Shown here: in pieces, positions 17,129-25,790 of the stretch | Layout: each line of letters begins with the position of its first letter | Numbering within the stretch: position 1 is the first letter of the stretch | NCBI GenBank assembly: GCA_051002235.1 | Contig: JBPCMN010000037.1 | Location: 1 to 52,005 of the forward strand | Source of the DNA: JBPCMN01 sp013695115 | Lineage (GTDB): Bacteria; Actinomycetota; Acidimicrobiia; IMCC26256; JACDBD01 | Direction of reading: 5' to 3' | DNA: 52,005 nt | The notes under the pieces: model-generated | Told to the model about the DNA's origin: nothing | Database searches by the model: none | Seen by the model: the letters and a program-made list of their open reading frames with translations, nothing else | Position numbers and translations under genes: made by a program

Positions 17129-18174
17129 TGCGGGTGTCGGTGGTGCAGATCGCTGACGTGGGGATGCGCGTGGGCGAGCCGTGCGTGGCGATGCACGTGT
17201 GAATGCAGTGCCGTGGCCACCACGCCCGGCTCGTGCTCGTGCTGGTGGTGGTCATCGTGTACGTGGGCGTGCTCGTGCACGACCGACTTGTGGCGGTGGC
17301 GATGTTCGTGGCGGTCTCCGAGCATGAGCACGATGCCCCCGGCCATCACGCCGCCCGCGACCACCTCGGCGGCGGACAGCGTCTCGGACAGCACCGGGAG
17401 AGCCAGTGCCGCTCCCACAAACGGAGCGGTCGCGAAGATCACGGCCTCTCGGGCCGCGCCGAGAAGCCGGAGCGCGTAGGTGTCGAGAAGGAGGCTCACC
17501 CCGTACGAGATGGCGCCCAGGCCGAGCGCGCCCAGCGTGAGCACGATCGACGGCAGCCCCGCGCCCAGCAGGAACGCGAGCGTCAGGTTGACGGCGGCGG
17601 AGACGCTCGTCTTGACCGTGACGAGCGAGAACGGGTCTCGGAGGCTGAGCGACTGGGTGAGGTTGTTGTCCAGTCCCCAGAGCAGACATGCCGCGGCGAT
17701 GCACAAGACACCGAACACGTCGGCGGAGCCACCGGGACCGCCGGCCGAGAGCACTGCGCCGCCCACGAACACCGTCGCGGCGCCGAGCAGAGCCCGGGGA
17801 CCCAGGTGTTCCCGGAAGACCGCCAGGCCGATGAGGAGCGTGAACGGTCCTTCGAGGTTCAGCAACAGCGAGCCGCTGGAGCCACTCACTCGCTCCAGCC
17901 CCACCAGCAGCAGGACCGGGGCCAAGACCCCGCCGCAGACGACGAGACCGATCAGCCGTGGCGCATCGCCGCGCTGCAGGCGTGCCTCGCTCGAACGGCG
18001 GCGGAACGGCACGGTTGCCGCGAGGACCATGAAGGCGCCGAGATAGAGCAAGCCGGCAAGCAACTGCGGTCGAGCGTCTTCGAGGAGTTGCTTCGCAAAG
18101 GGCGTTGCCACCCCGAACGACACCGCTGCAGCCAGGCCGATGAGCACCCCGCGCCGCGAGCGGTCGAGCTTCAT
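17125..18174 (-). CDS. EamA/DMT-family transporter with a His-rich C-terminal tail
   Basis: A 349-aa membrane protein with ten predicted helices forming two EamA repeats (drug/metabolite transporter superfamily), from GVLIGLAAAVSFGVATPFAKQL to AEVVAGGVMAGGIVLMLGD. The last 62 residues (288-349) are a hydrophilic tail with 23 histidines, including HEHAHVHDDHHQHEHEPG and LHHRHPH, which should bind Ni, Zn, Co or Cu. Many EamA proteins of this subgroup share such a tail as far as I recall. The transported compound is unknown; metal or metal-chelate export is a reasonable guess. It follows the DUF3237 gene by 19 nt on the same strand and sits between the two SOS mutasome loci. Confidence 0.85.
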   Translation of the reverse strand: MKLDRSRRGVLIGLAAAVSFGVATPFAKQLLEDARPQLLAGLLYLGAFMVLAATVPFRRRSSEARLQRGDAPRLIGLVVCGGVLAPVLLLVGLERVSGSSGSLLLNLEGPFTLLIGLAVFREHLGPRALLGAATVFVGGAVLSAGGPGGSADVFGVLCIAAACLLWGLDNNLTQSLSLRDPFSLVTVKTSVSAAVNLTLAFLLGAGLPSIVLTLGALGLGAISYGVSLLLDTYALRLLGAAREAVIFATAPFVGAALALPVLSETLSAAEVVAGGVMAGGIVLMLGDRHEHRHRHKSVVHEHAHVHDDHHQHEHEPGVVATALHSHVHRHARLAHAHPHVSDLHHRHPH

Positions 18175-18193
18175 GCGGTCAATGCCCCGAGAA

Positions 18194-18616
18194 TCAGCGC
18201 AACTCGTAGATCTCGTACTCGAGGAGCTGCCCGTCGGTCGTGCCCTTGCCCACGGCCTGGATCTTGTTGATCCACGCGTAGCGCTCGTCGCCGGTCTCGT
18301 AGAGGGGCGCGGCGTAGATCGGCGCGCTGCCGACGGGCTGGGAAACGTCCAGGCGGCCCCGGTAGCAGCTGTAGATCAGCGCGCCGTCGTCGGTCTCGAG
18401 CGTCGCCCGCACGTCGAGGGTACCGGTGCCCTCGGGACCCACGGTCAGCCAGTCGGCCGCGGCGACTCCCTTTTGCTTCCCCCTGATCCGGTCGCCCTCG
18501 AAGGTGGCCGACGCGACTTCGATGATGAGTCTGGTGCCGCTGGGGGTGTTCGGGAGCATGATCGGTTCGCGCAGGTTGATCGTCGCCGTCATGAGGGGAA
18601 CCAGCTCGATGGTCAT
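18194..18616 (-). CDS. DUF3237 family protein
   Basis: A 140-aa beta-barrel-like protein of the DUF3237 family: LVPLMTATINLREP start, the ADWLTVGPEGTGTLDVRATLETDDGALIY block and APLYETGDERYAWINKIQAVGKG end. No catalytic assignment exists for the family. The ATG at 18616 follows TACCAT on minus by 6 nt. It is the first gene of a two-gene unit with the His-tailed transporter and divergent, with only 23 nt between, from the oxidoreductase at 18640. Confidence 0.85.
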   Translation of the reverse strand: MTIELVPLMTATINLREPIMLPNTPSGTRLIIEVASATFEGDRIRGKQKGVAAADWLTVGPEGTGTLDVRATLETDDGALIYSCYRGRLDVSQPVGSAPIYAAPLYETGDERYAWINKIQAVGKGTTDGQLLEYEIYELR

Positions 18617-18622
18617 GCCGGG

Positions 18623-18628
18623 ATGGTA
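18623..18628 (-). promoter_or_regulatory. Candidate leaderless -10 of the DUF3237 gene
   Basis: TACCAT on minus, 6 nt before the ATG at 18616, inside a 23-nt gap that must also hold the start region of the divergent gene (weak TAGAAG at 18627-18632). Confidence 0.45.
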
Positions 18629-18639
18629 GAAGAGCGGCC

Positions 18640-19089
18640 ATGACGGGACTCGATCGTGTCCAGGAGCTGGTATCTCGCGAGAACGGTCTGGCGGTTGTCT
18701 TCACCAGTCGGGCCGACGGGACCGGTCAGGCGTCCGTCGTGAACGCGGGCGTGCTCGACCACCCCGTGACCGGCGAGCCGGTGGTGGGGTTCGTCGCTCG
18801 CGGCGGGACGAAGAAGGTCGCGAACCTGCGGACCCGGCCTCGGGTCACGGCGGTGTTCCGGGTCGGCTGGGAGTGGGTGGCGGGCGAGGGCGACGCCGAC
18901 CTCGCCGGTCCTGACGACGCCCTCGACGGCTTCGATGCCGCGGCGCTGCCGGGCCTCCTCCGGGACGTGTTCAAGGCCGCCGGCGGCACCCACGACGACT
19001 GGGACGAGTACGACCGGGTGATGGCGGCGGAGCGCCGCACGGCCGTCCTGGTCCGACCCGAGCGCGTCTACTCCAACCCGGGGAGCTGA
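18640..19089 (+). CDS. Pyridoxamine-phosphate-oxidase-fold flavin/F420 oxidoreductase
   Basis: A 149-aa split-barrel protein of the PPOX/FDOR superfamily: LAVVFTSRADGTGQASVVNAGVLDH, VGFVARGGTKKVANLRTRPRVTAVFRVGWEWVAGEGDADL and a C-terminal TAVLVRPERVYSNPG. This layout is typical of actinobacterial FMN- or F420-binding members that reduce or detoxify small molecules. The window also encodes an F420-synthesis enzyme and two LLM-type oxidoreductases, so F420 use is likely (inference). It lies 60 nt upstream of the dnaE2 LexA box, on the same strand. Confidence 0.8.
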   Translation: MTGLDRVQELVSRENGLAVVFTSRADGTGQASVVNAGVLDHPVTGEPVVGFVARGGTKKVANLRTRPRVTAVFRVGWEWVAGEGDADLAGPDDALDGFDAAALPGLLRDVFKAAGGTHDDWDEYDRVMAAERRTAVLVRPERVYSNPGS

Positions 19090-19147
19090 CCGGGCGAGGG
19101 CTGTGGATAAAGGGCGTTTCGCGGAACGCCGGGCGCTCTGGACAGGG

Positions 19148-19168
19148 CGAACATACGTTCGCTAGGGT
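19148..19168 (+). promoter_or_regulatory. LexA (SOS) box and -10 of dnaE2
   Basis: CGAACATACGTTCG (19148-19161), identical to the box before imuA', abuts TAGGGT (19163-19168). Transcription should begin near 19175, giving a leader of about 95 nt before the dnaE2 ATG, in contrast to the leaderless imuA'. Confidence 0.9.
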
Positions 19169-19174
19169 CATCGG

Positions 19175-19270
19175 CCCGGGGTTCGGAGTCCCGGGTCAGC
19201 GGAGTAGGGCTCACACGAGGCGGAACGAAGCCCTGGCCGGACGGCCGGGAGGGCGTAGTGGAGCCGACCC
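19175..19270 (+). promoter_or_regulatory. Structured 5' leader of dnaE2
   Basis: Three short hairpins can be drawn: CCCGGG 19175-19180 / 19190-19195, AGGGCT 19206-19211 / AGCCCT 19229-19234, and GGCC 19235-19238 / 19243-19246. An in-frame TAG at 19256-19258 rules out an upstream start for dnaE2, so this stretch is non-coding in that frame. It may only reflect high GC, or it may tune dnaE2 translation. Confidence 0.4.
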
Positions 19271-22200
19271 ATGAGGTTGGCCGGAACGGCTGATTCGGCG
19301 TATGCCGAGCTGCACTGCCACACCAACTTCTCCTTCCTCGACGGCGCCAGCCATCCCGAGGAACTGGTCGACGAGGCCGCCCGGCTCGGGCTCGCCGGCC
19401 TGGCGGTCACCGATCACGACGGCTTCTACGGCGTGGTCCGCCTCGCCGAGGCCGCCCGCCCCTACCGGCTCCCCACCGTCTTCGGCGCCGAGCTGACCCT
19501 CGACTCCCCCCGGAAACCACCCAACGGCTTCGCCGACCCTCCCGGCGAGCACCTGGTGGTCCTGGCCGAAGGACCGAAGGGGTACGCGGCGCTGGCCCGG
19601 GCGGTCAGCCAGGCCCAGCTGCGGGGGGAAAAGGGCGCGCCCCGCACGGACCTCGCCGCGCTCGCATCCGAGTCCAACCCCGGCCACTGGCGCGTGCTCA
19701 CCGGCTGCCGCAAGGGCACGGTGCCCGCCGCGCTGATGCGCGACGGCCCCGCCGCGGCCAAGCGCGAGCTGGCCCGGCTCGTCGACGGGTTCGGGCGCGA
19801 CCGGGTGCTGGTCGAGCTGTGGGACCACGGCGACCCCCTCGACCGCCACCGCAACGACGCCCTCGCCGAGGTGGCCACGAGCGCGGGCGTCGACGTGGTC
19901 GCCACCAACAACGTGCACTACGCCACCCCGCGCCAGCGCCCGCTCGCCACCGCCCTCGCGGCGGTGCGATCACGCCGCTCGCTCGACGAGATCGACGGCT
20001 GGCTGCCGGCGGCGCCGTTCGCGCACCTGCGCGCCCCCTACGAGCAGCGCCGCCGCTTCGCCCGTTACCCCGGCGCGGTCGAACGCACGGTCGAAGTTGC
20101 AAGCGCGTGCGCGTTCGACCTGCGGATCGCCGCCCCCAACCTGCCCGACCTCGATGTGCCCGACGGTCACACCGACATGAGCTGGCTGCGCGAGCTCACC
20201 CGCCGGGGCGCGGCGTTGCGGTACCCGTGTACCCACCCGCAGCACGAGCAGGCGCTGCGCCAGATTGCCTACGAACTCGACGTCATCGAGGAGCTGAACT
20301 TCCCCGGCTACTTCCTGCTGCTGGTCGACATCGTCGAGTTCTGCCACCAGCACGACATCTACTGCCAGGGGCGGGGGAGCTCGGCCAACAGCGCGGTCTG
20401 CTATGCGCTGGGTATCACCAAGGCCGACGCGGTCGCGCTCGACCTGCTGTTCGAGCGATTCCTCTCACCCGAGCGCGACGGTCCCCCCGACATCGACATC
20501 GACATCGAGCACCAGCGCCGCGAGGAGGTCATCCAGTACGTCTACGACAAGTACGGGCGCGAGTGCGCAGCCCAGGTCGCCAACGTCATCACCTACCGGC
20601 CCCGCTCCGCGCTCCGAGAGATGGCCAAGGTCGCCGGGCTCTCACCGGGGCATGCCGACGCGCTCACCAAGTGGATCGACCGGTGGCGTTCCAGCGACGG
20701 CGCGTTCACCGACCTGAAGAACGACGGCCCGCCCGTCCCCGCGTTGGTGCTCGACCTCGCCAACCAGGTGCTCGACTTTCCCCGCCACCTCGGCATCCAC
20801 TCGGGCGGCATGGTCATGGCCGACCGCCCGCTGGTCGAGTACTGCCCGGTCGAGTGGGCCCGCATGGACGGCCGCTCGGTGCTCCAGTGGGACAAGGATG
20901 ACTGCGCCGCCGCCGGGTTGGTGAAGTTCGACCTGCTCGGCCTGGGCATGCTCACGATGCTGCACCTGGCCGTCGACCTGATCCGCGAGCACGAGGGCAT
21001 CGAGGTCGACCTCGCCACCATCCCCCAGGAGCCCGAGGTCTACGCGCTGCTCGGCGCCGCCGACACCGTGGGCGTGTTCCAGGTGGAGAGCCGGGCCCAG
21101 ATGGCCACGCTGCCCCGGCTGCGGCCTGAGTGCTTCTACGACCTGGTGGTCGAGGTCGCGCTCATCCGCCCCGGTCCCATCCAGGGCAACTCCGTCCACC
21201 CTTACCTGCGGCGCCGCAACGGCGAGGAGCCGGTCACGTACCCGCACCCGCTGCTCGAGGACTGCCTGCGCAAGACCTTAGGGGTGCCGTTGTTCCAGGA
21301 GCAGCTCATGCAGATGGCGATCGACGTCGCCGGCTTCACCCCGGGGGAGTCCGACCAGTTGCGCCAGGCCATGGGCTCGAAGCGCTCCCATACCCGCATG
21401 GCCGCGCTCAAGGAGCGGCTCATGGCGGGGATGGCCGAGCGGGGGATTACCGGCGCGGTCGCCGAGGACATCGCCCACAAGCTCGAGGGGTTCGCGTCGT
21501 TCGGCTTTCCCGAGAGCCACTCGGTGAGCTTCGCCTACCTCGTGTACGCGAGCTCGTGGGTGAAGCTCCACTACCCGACCGAGTTCGTCTGCGCGCTGCT
21601 CAACGCCCAGCCGATGGGCTTCTACTCGCCCCACACGCTCGTACGCGACGGCGTGCGCCACGGCGTCGAGGTGCTCGGCCCCGACGTCGCCGCGTCGCGC
21701 AAAGACTGCACCCTCGAGCCCCGCACCGAGGCCGCCGGTCCGGTCGGGTACCCTCGCCCGGGCTGGCACGCCGACCCGTCGATCCACGCGGTGCGCGTCG
21801 GCCTGTGTTACGTCCGCGGCCTCAGTGACGCGCTGCTCGACCGCATCGACGAGGAGCGCGCCCGCCGACCGTTCGCCGACCCGGAGGACTTCACCCGCCG
21901 CACCGGCGCGACCACCGACGCGCTCGAGGCGCTGGCGACCGCGGGGGCATTCGGCTGCTTCGGCGAGACCCGTCGCTCGGCGCTGTGGTCGGCGGGCGCA
22001 TTGCGCGACGCCCGCCCCGACAAGCTGCCCGGCCTCGTCACCGGCGCGGAGGCGCCGCCGCTGCCGGGGATGACCGACGTGGAGGAGACCGCCGCCGACC
22101 TGTGGGCCCTCGGCCTCTCACCCGGCCGGCACCCCACCGAGTTCGTGCGCGAGCGGCTGCGGAGCGAGGGCGTGGTCGCGGCCCACGACCTGGAGGAGCT

Positions 22201-22489
22201 CCCGCACCGCAGCGTGGTCGAGGTGGCGGGAATCGTCACCCACCGCCAGCAGCCGTCGACCGCCAAGGGCGTGATCTTCCTCAACCTCGAGGACGAGACC
22301 GGCATGCTCAACGTGATCTGCACGCCCGACATTTGGCGTCGTTTCCGCAAGGTCGCCCGGGTGTCGCCGGCGTTGCGCATCCGCGGCGTGCTCGAGCGCT
22401 ACCAGGGGGTGACGAACCTGCTGGCCCAGCGCATCACTGCGCTGCCGCTCACCGTGGCCGACCTCCTCCACTCCCGGGATTTTCACTAG
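19271..22489 (+). CDS. dnaE2: Error-prone DNA polymerase DnaE2 (ImuC)
   Basis: A 1072-aa C-family polymerase, the catalytic subunit of the SOS mutasome. The N-terminal PHP domain starts with AELHCHTNFSFLDG (H15, H17). The palm has GRGSSANSAVCYALGIT and the catalytic aspartates in PDIDIDIE (about residues 405-412). FPESHSVSFAYLVYASSW marks the helix-hairpin region, and an OB fold near the end carries VEVAGIVTHRQQPSTAKG. Length matches DnaE2 and is shorter than replicative DnaE1. ATG fixed by an in-frame stop at 19256. LexA-controlled, with imuA'-imuB 2.1 kb upstream. Confidence 0.96.
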   Translation: MRLAGTADSAYAELHCHTNFSFLDGASHPEELVDEAARLGLAGLAVTDHDGFYGVVRLAEAARPYRLPTVFGAELTLDSPRKPPNGFADPPGEHLVVLAEGPKGYAALARAVSQAQLRGEKGAPRTDLAALASESNPGHWRVLTGCRKGTVPAALMRDGPAAAKRELARLVDGFGRDRVLVELWDHGDPLDRHRNDALAEVATSAGVDVVATNNVHYATPRQRPLATALAAVRSRRSLDEIDGWLPAAPFAHLRAPYEQRRRFARYPGAVERTVEVASACAFDLRIAAPNLPDLDVPDGHTDMSWLRELTRRGAALRYPCTHPQHEQALRQIAYELDVIEELNFPGYFLLLVDIVEFCHQHDIYCQGRGSSANSAVCYALGITKADAVALDLLFERFLSPERDGPPDIDIDIEHQRREEVIQYVYDKYGRECAAQVANVITYRPRSALREMAKVAGLSPGHADALTKWIDRWRSSDGAFTDLKNDGPPVPALVLDLANQVLDFPRHLGIHSGGMVMADRPLVEYCPVEWARMDGRSVLQWDKDDCAAAGLVKFDLLGLGMLTMLHLAVDLIREHEGIEVDLATIPQEPEVYALLGAADTVGVFQVESRAQMATLPRLRPECFYDLVVEVALIRPGPIQGNSVHPYLRRRNGEEPVTYPHPLLEDCLRKTLGVPLFQEQLMQMAIDVAGFTPGESDQLRQAMGSKRSHTRMAALKERLMAGMAERGITGAVAEDIAHKLEGFASFGFPESHSVSFAYLVYASSWVKLHYPTEFVCALLNAQPMGFYSPHTLVRDGVRHGVEVLGPDVAASRKDCTLEPRTEAAGPVGYPRPGWHADPSIHAVRVGLCYVRGLSDALLDRIDEERARRPFADPEDFTRRTGATTDALEALATAGAFGCFGETRRSALWSAGALRDARPDKLPGLVTGAEAPPLPGMTDVEETAADLWALGLSPGRHPTEFVRERLRSEGVVAAHDLEELPHRSVVEVAGIVTHRQQPSTAKGVIFLNLEDETGMLNVICTPDIWRRFRKVARVSPALRIRGVLERYQGVTNLLAQRITALPLTVADLLHSRDFH

Positions 22490-22558
22490 CTCTGCGGCGG
22501 GCTCCGCCCCCCGCAACCCCCCCGGAGTAGGTGCCGCCGCCAGTCCCGGGGACCGCCG
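22490..22558. other. Convergent intergenic region
   Basis: GC-rich 69-nt gap between dnaE2 (plus) and the CPBP gene (minus). A weak imperfect hairpin (TGCGG...CCGCA near 22493-22515) could help terminate dnaE2. Nothing else is seen. Confidence 0.3.
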
Positions 22559-23185
22559 TCAGAGCCCGAGGGCCAGCGCCACCGCCACCAGGACGAGGAT
22601 CGTGACGTTGTAGGCGAGGTGGGCGCGGGTCGACTCCAACAGCGCGCCCGACTGGCTCCGGGTGGCCCGCCACCCCCGGAGATAGCACCACGTGAGGTAG
22701 AGCCCGCCGATCGACAGGGCCAGCGCCGCGCCGATGGGGATGCCGATGACGGCGTGGGCGAGCCCGAACACGACCGACCGGCGGATGTTGCTCACGGCCC
22801 CGCGGTGCTCGGCGCCGCGGCGAAAGACCCACTCCTCGCGGGCGACGAGGAGGGGGAGCGCGACGACGAGCAATCCGAGGAAGAAGGCCGGGATCAGCAC
22901 GTCGAGGATCCCGAGGTCCTGATCGGTGAGTCCGATGGCCGGGTTGCCCACGCCACCGAGCGCCTGCCACCACCCGAACGAGAGCACCGGGAGCTGGATC
23001 AGCGCGAGCGCGGTGGCGATGATCGCGGCCAGGACGGGCAGCGCGAGCAGGAAGTGATGGGGTCGCAGCCCCTGGGCCACCACGAGCGACTTCCGTCGGG
23101 CCTCGACCGAGGAACGCGCCGCCTCGACCAGTCGAACGCCGACGACGGCGAGCACGACCAGCGCGATCACGTCGAGCGCCGTCAC
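22559..23185 (-). CDS. CPBP-family (Abi) intramembrane glutamic protease-like protein
   Basis: A 208-aa membrane protein with about six helices. CPBP motifs are visible: EEWVFRRG (the EExxxR motif, about residue 118), FGLAHAVIGIP (motif 2 with His) and AHLAYN near the C-terminus. The family includes Rce1-like prenyl-protein proteases and bacteriocin-immunity proteins. Start set at the GTG giving VTALDVIALVVLAVVG, the first hydrophobic helix; a longer TTG-initiated form reaching 23293 is possible but adds a sequence without membrane character. Confidence 0.78.
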   Translation of the reverse strand: MTALDVIALVVLAVVGVRLVEAARSSVEARRKSLVVAQGLRPHHFLLALPVLAAIIATALALIQLPVLSFGWWQALGGVGNPAIGLTDQDLGILDVLIPAFFLGLLVVALPLLVAREEWVFRRGAEHRGAVSNIRRSVVFGLAHAVIGIPIGAALALSIGGLYLTWCYLRGWRATRSQSGALLESTRAHLAYNVTILVLVAVALALGL

Positions 23186-23292
23186 CCGGAGAGTGTGGCC
23201 GATCAACCGCTGCGGCCGCGGCCCGCCCGTTAGCCTGGGGGGCGCATCATGAAAGTCAGAGTCATGACGATGAACGAGCCTCCGAGTCCCCA

Positions 23293-24525
23293 ATGGTGTG
23301 GCGCCCGCGTCTCCTGCGGCGGTTCGCCGCCCTCATCCGCTCCGACCCGGCCGGGGTCGGTGCGGGCTATGTCGCGCTCGTGGTCGGCACGGCCACCGGT
23401 CTCGTCGCCGGGCTGATCCTCGGCTCGATCACCGGCACGCTCGAGAAGTTCCCGGGGCTCCTGGTGATGGTGCCCGCGTTGGTGGGGATGCGCGGGAATG
23501 TGTACGGGGCGCTCGGGAGCCGCCTCGGCACTGCGATCCACACCGGTACGTTCCGGCTGTCGCGCCGGCTCGACACGGTGGTCGGTCAGAACCTCGTCGC
23601 CTCGGCCGCGCTGTCGGTCTCGGCTTCGCTCTTCCTCGCTTTGGTGGCCAAGAGCGTCGCGGTCGCGTTCGGGCTCCCCAACACCATCTCGATCGCCGAC
23701 TTCGTGGTCATCGCGGTGATCGGAGGCCTGGTGCCGTCGGTCGTCGTAGGCCTGATCGCGGTGGGGGTCGCGGCGGCCAGCGTCCGGCGCGCCTGGGACC
23801 TCGACAACGTGTCGGCGACGCTGGTCACCGCGGCCGGCGACGCCGTCACCCTGCCCATGCTGTTCCTGGCGACCTATCTCGCCGGCATCCGGGTGGTCAC
23901 GCCCGTCCTCGCGGCCGTGTGCGCAGTGGCCGGGCTGGTCGTGCTCGTGCTCGCGCTCCGGTCGCGCCGCGACGTGCTCCGGCGGATCGTGCAGGAGTCG
24001 ATCCCGGTGCTGCTCCTCGCCGGCATCGTGGACGCCACCGCCGGGCTGCTGTTCGAGAAGCGTCTGAGCTCGTTCTTCGTGTTCCCGGTGCTGCTGGTGC
24101 TCGTCCCGCCGTTCCTGTCGCTGTCGGGCTCACTCGGTTCGGTGTTGTCGGCGCGGGTGGCGACGAAGTTGCACCTCGGCCTGGTGGATCCCTCGCGCTT
24201 CTCGCTCCGTCCCGTCGGTGAGGACGTGCTGCTGGTCAGCGCCTACGCCGTGCCCATGTTCGCGTTGCTCGGCCTGGGTGCCGTCGGCGTCGGGCGCCTA
24301 GCCGGCCTCGCCGCACCCGGCACGCTCGACCTCATGGGGGTCGTTGCCATCGCCGGCGGCATAGCCTTCGCCCTCACCGTGGTGCTCGCCTACGTGAGCG
24401 CGGTTGCCGCCTTCCGCCTCGGGCTCGACCCCGATACCCACTCGATCCCGATCGTGACCGCAACCCTCGATCTGGTCGGAGCGTTCGCGCTTATCCTGGC
24501 CGTCGTGGCCCTCGGCCTCAGCTGA
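23293..24525 (+). CDS. Duplicated MgtE-type (SLC41-like) divalent cation transporter
   Basis: A 410-aa membrane protein made of two tandem MgtE membrane domains (about 15-200 and 215-410) with no cytosolic N or CBS domain. Repeated hallmarks are FPGLLVMVPALVGMRGNVYGALGSRLGTAIHTG in the first half (split around the pore glycines) and VFPVLLVLVPPFLSLSGSLGSVLSARVATKLHLG in the second. This is the SLC41-like arrangement rather than classic homodimeric MgtE. Mg2+ is the expected ion. A single nt separates it from the PhoU-TrkA_C gene, its likely regulator. Upstream, TAGCCT (23231-23236) may be the -10, leaving a leader of about 50 nt with several out-of-frame ATGs. Confidence 0.87.
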   Translation: MVWRPRLLRRFAALIRSDPAGVGAGYVALVVGTATGLVAGLILGSITGTLEKFPGLLVMVPALVGMRGNVYGALGSRLGTAIHTGTFRLSRRLDTVVGQNLVASAALSVSASLFLALVAKSVAVAFGLPNTISIADFVVIAVIGGLVPSVVVGLIAVGVAAASVRRAWDLDNVSATLVTAAGDAVTLPMLFLATYLAGIRVVTPVLAAVCAVAGLVVLVLALRSRRDVLRRIVQESIPVLLLAGIVDATAGLLFEKRLSSFFVFPVLLVLVPPFLSLSGSLGSVLSARVATKLHLGLVDPSRFSLRPVGEDVLLVSAYAVPMFALLGLGAVGVGRLAGLAAPGTLDLMGVVAIAGGIAFALTVVLAYVSAVAAFRLGLDPDTHSIPIVTATLDLVGAFALILAVVALGLS

Positions 24526-24526
24526 C

Positions 24527-25771
24527 ATGTCCGACTCGACTCCCCGGAACCTCAAAGCCATGTTGTCGGAGGCGAAAGACGCCTCCGAGCTCATGGTCGA
24601 CCTCGGCTACGCCGCCCTCTTCTTCGCCGACGCCGACATGGCCGAGGAGGTGCAGGACCTCGAGGAACGGCTGAACGGGCTCGTCCACGAGATGCGCGAG
24701 GTGTGCGTCCTCGCCGCGCGATCGCCCCACGACGCCGAGCAGATGTCGAGCGTCCTCCACGTCGTTGCCGCGATCGAACGCATGGGGAACGCGGCAGTAG
24801 GTGTGTCGCGCATCGTGACCCACCGGCTCGGCATCCCGGCGGCGCTCGTCGCCGACCTCGCCCAGGCCGAGGAAGTGTCACACCGGGTGCGGGTCCGCGA
24901 GGACTCCACGCTGGCACACCGCTCGCTCGGCGACGTCGAGCTGCCGGTGAACCTCGGGATGCGGGTCGTCGCGATCCGACGGGGCAAGGAATGGATCATC
25001 GATCCCGACGGCGACGACACCCTCCTCCCCGATGACGTGCTCATCGTCCGGGGGCCGGCCGCCGGCATCGGCGAGTTGCGGCTCCTCGCCGGCGCGCCGG
25101 AATGGCGGCCGCCCACCGTCGAGGAGGACCCGGCGATCACCGACCTCGACCGCGCCGTCGACACCCTGGTCGAGATGAAGAACCTCTCCGAGGTCGCGGT
25201 GGGCCTGGCGTACTCGGCGCTGCTGTTCAACGACCAGAGCCTCGCCGCCGAGGTGAACCACCTCGAGGACCGCCTCGACGAGATGCGGGAACGGCTCGAG
25301 GTCTGGGTACTCCGAGGTGCGGCCGAGCAGCTCGATCCGTCGCCGCTGCGCGGGCTCCTGCACCTGGGCGCGGCCGCCGAGGAGATCGGTGATGCCGCCC
25401 AGCAGATGGTGTGGCTCATCGAACGCGGTGAAGAGGTTCACCCGGTCCTGGCCATAGCGCTCGGTGACACCGACGAGGTGATCGCGCGCGTTCCCGTCGC
25501 CGCAGGCTCGGCGCTCGACGGCCGCACCCTCCGGCGTACGGATCTCGAGCTCGAGACCGGCTACTACCTGCTCGCCATCCGGCGCGCCGGCCGCTACATC
25601 TACCGACCGCGCGGCACGGTGCAGCTCCAGGCCGGTGACGAGCTCATCGCCATTGGACCGGACGAGGGCCATGCGCATCTCGCCGAGCTGGGTGGCTTCC
25701 GACTGCTCGAGGACGACGACACCGGCGAGATCGAGCTCGTGCCGTCCGCAGGGCGCGCTTCCGGCGAGTAG
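24527..25771 (+). CDS. Tandem PhoU-TrkA_C regulatory protein
   Basis: A 414-aa soluble protein that is an internal duplication: each half has a PhoU-like helical bundle (about 8-95 and 210-300) followed by a TrkA_C/RCK_C ligand-binding domain (about 115-180 and 325-395). Matching stretches are DASELMVDLGYAALFFADAD / NLSEVAVGLAYSALLFNDQS, then MRVVAIRRGKEWIIDPDGDD / YYLLAIRRAGRYIYRPRGTV. It starts 1 nt after the transporter stop, so the duplicated regulator pairs with a duplicated MgtE channel, one unit per half. RCK_C domains bind ions or nucleotides; a gating role is inferred from this pairing. Confidence 0.88.
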   Translation: MSDSTPRNLKAMLSEAKDASELMVDLGYAALFFADADMAEEVQDLEERLNGLVHEMREVCVLAARSPHDAEQMSSVLHVVAAIERMGNAAVGVSRIVTHRLGIPAALVADLAQAEEVSHRVRVREDSTLAHRSLGDVELPVNLGMRVVAIRRGKEWIIDPDGDDTLLPDDVLIVRGPAAGIGELRLLAGAPEWRPPTVEEDPAITDLDRAVDTLVEMKNLSEVAVGLAYSALLFNDQSLAAEVNHLEDRLDEMRERLEVWVLRGAAEQLDPSPLRGLLHLGAAAEEIGDAAQQMVWLIERGEEVHPVLAIALGDTDEVIARVPVAAGSALDGRTLRRTDLELETGYYLLAIRRAGRYIYRPRGTVQLQAGDELIAIGPDEGHAHLAELGGFRLLEDDDTGEIELVPSAGRASGE

Positions 25772-25778
25772 CCGCGAG

Positions 25779-25784
25779 TACGGT
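25779..25784 (+). promoter_or_regulatory. Candidate leaderless -10 of the P-type ATPase gene
   Basis: TACGGT, 6 nt before the GTG at 25791, the same box and spacing as imuA' but with no LexA operator. Confidence 0.5.
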
Positions 25785-25790
25785 CACGCC

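Noticed and set aside
17140..17320. Apparent tandem repeat rich in GTG/CAC
   Set aside because: It is the histidine tail of the transporter encoded on minus, not an intergenic repeat.
23186..23292. Mg2+ riboswitch (M-box-like) before the MgtE gene
   Set aside because: The leader after TAGCCT would be only about 50 nt, too short for an M-box, and no conserved core was seen.
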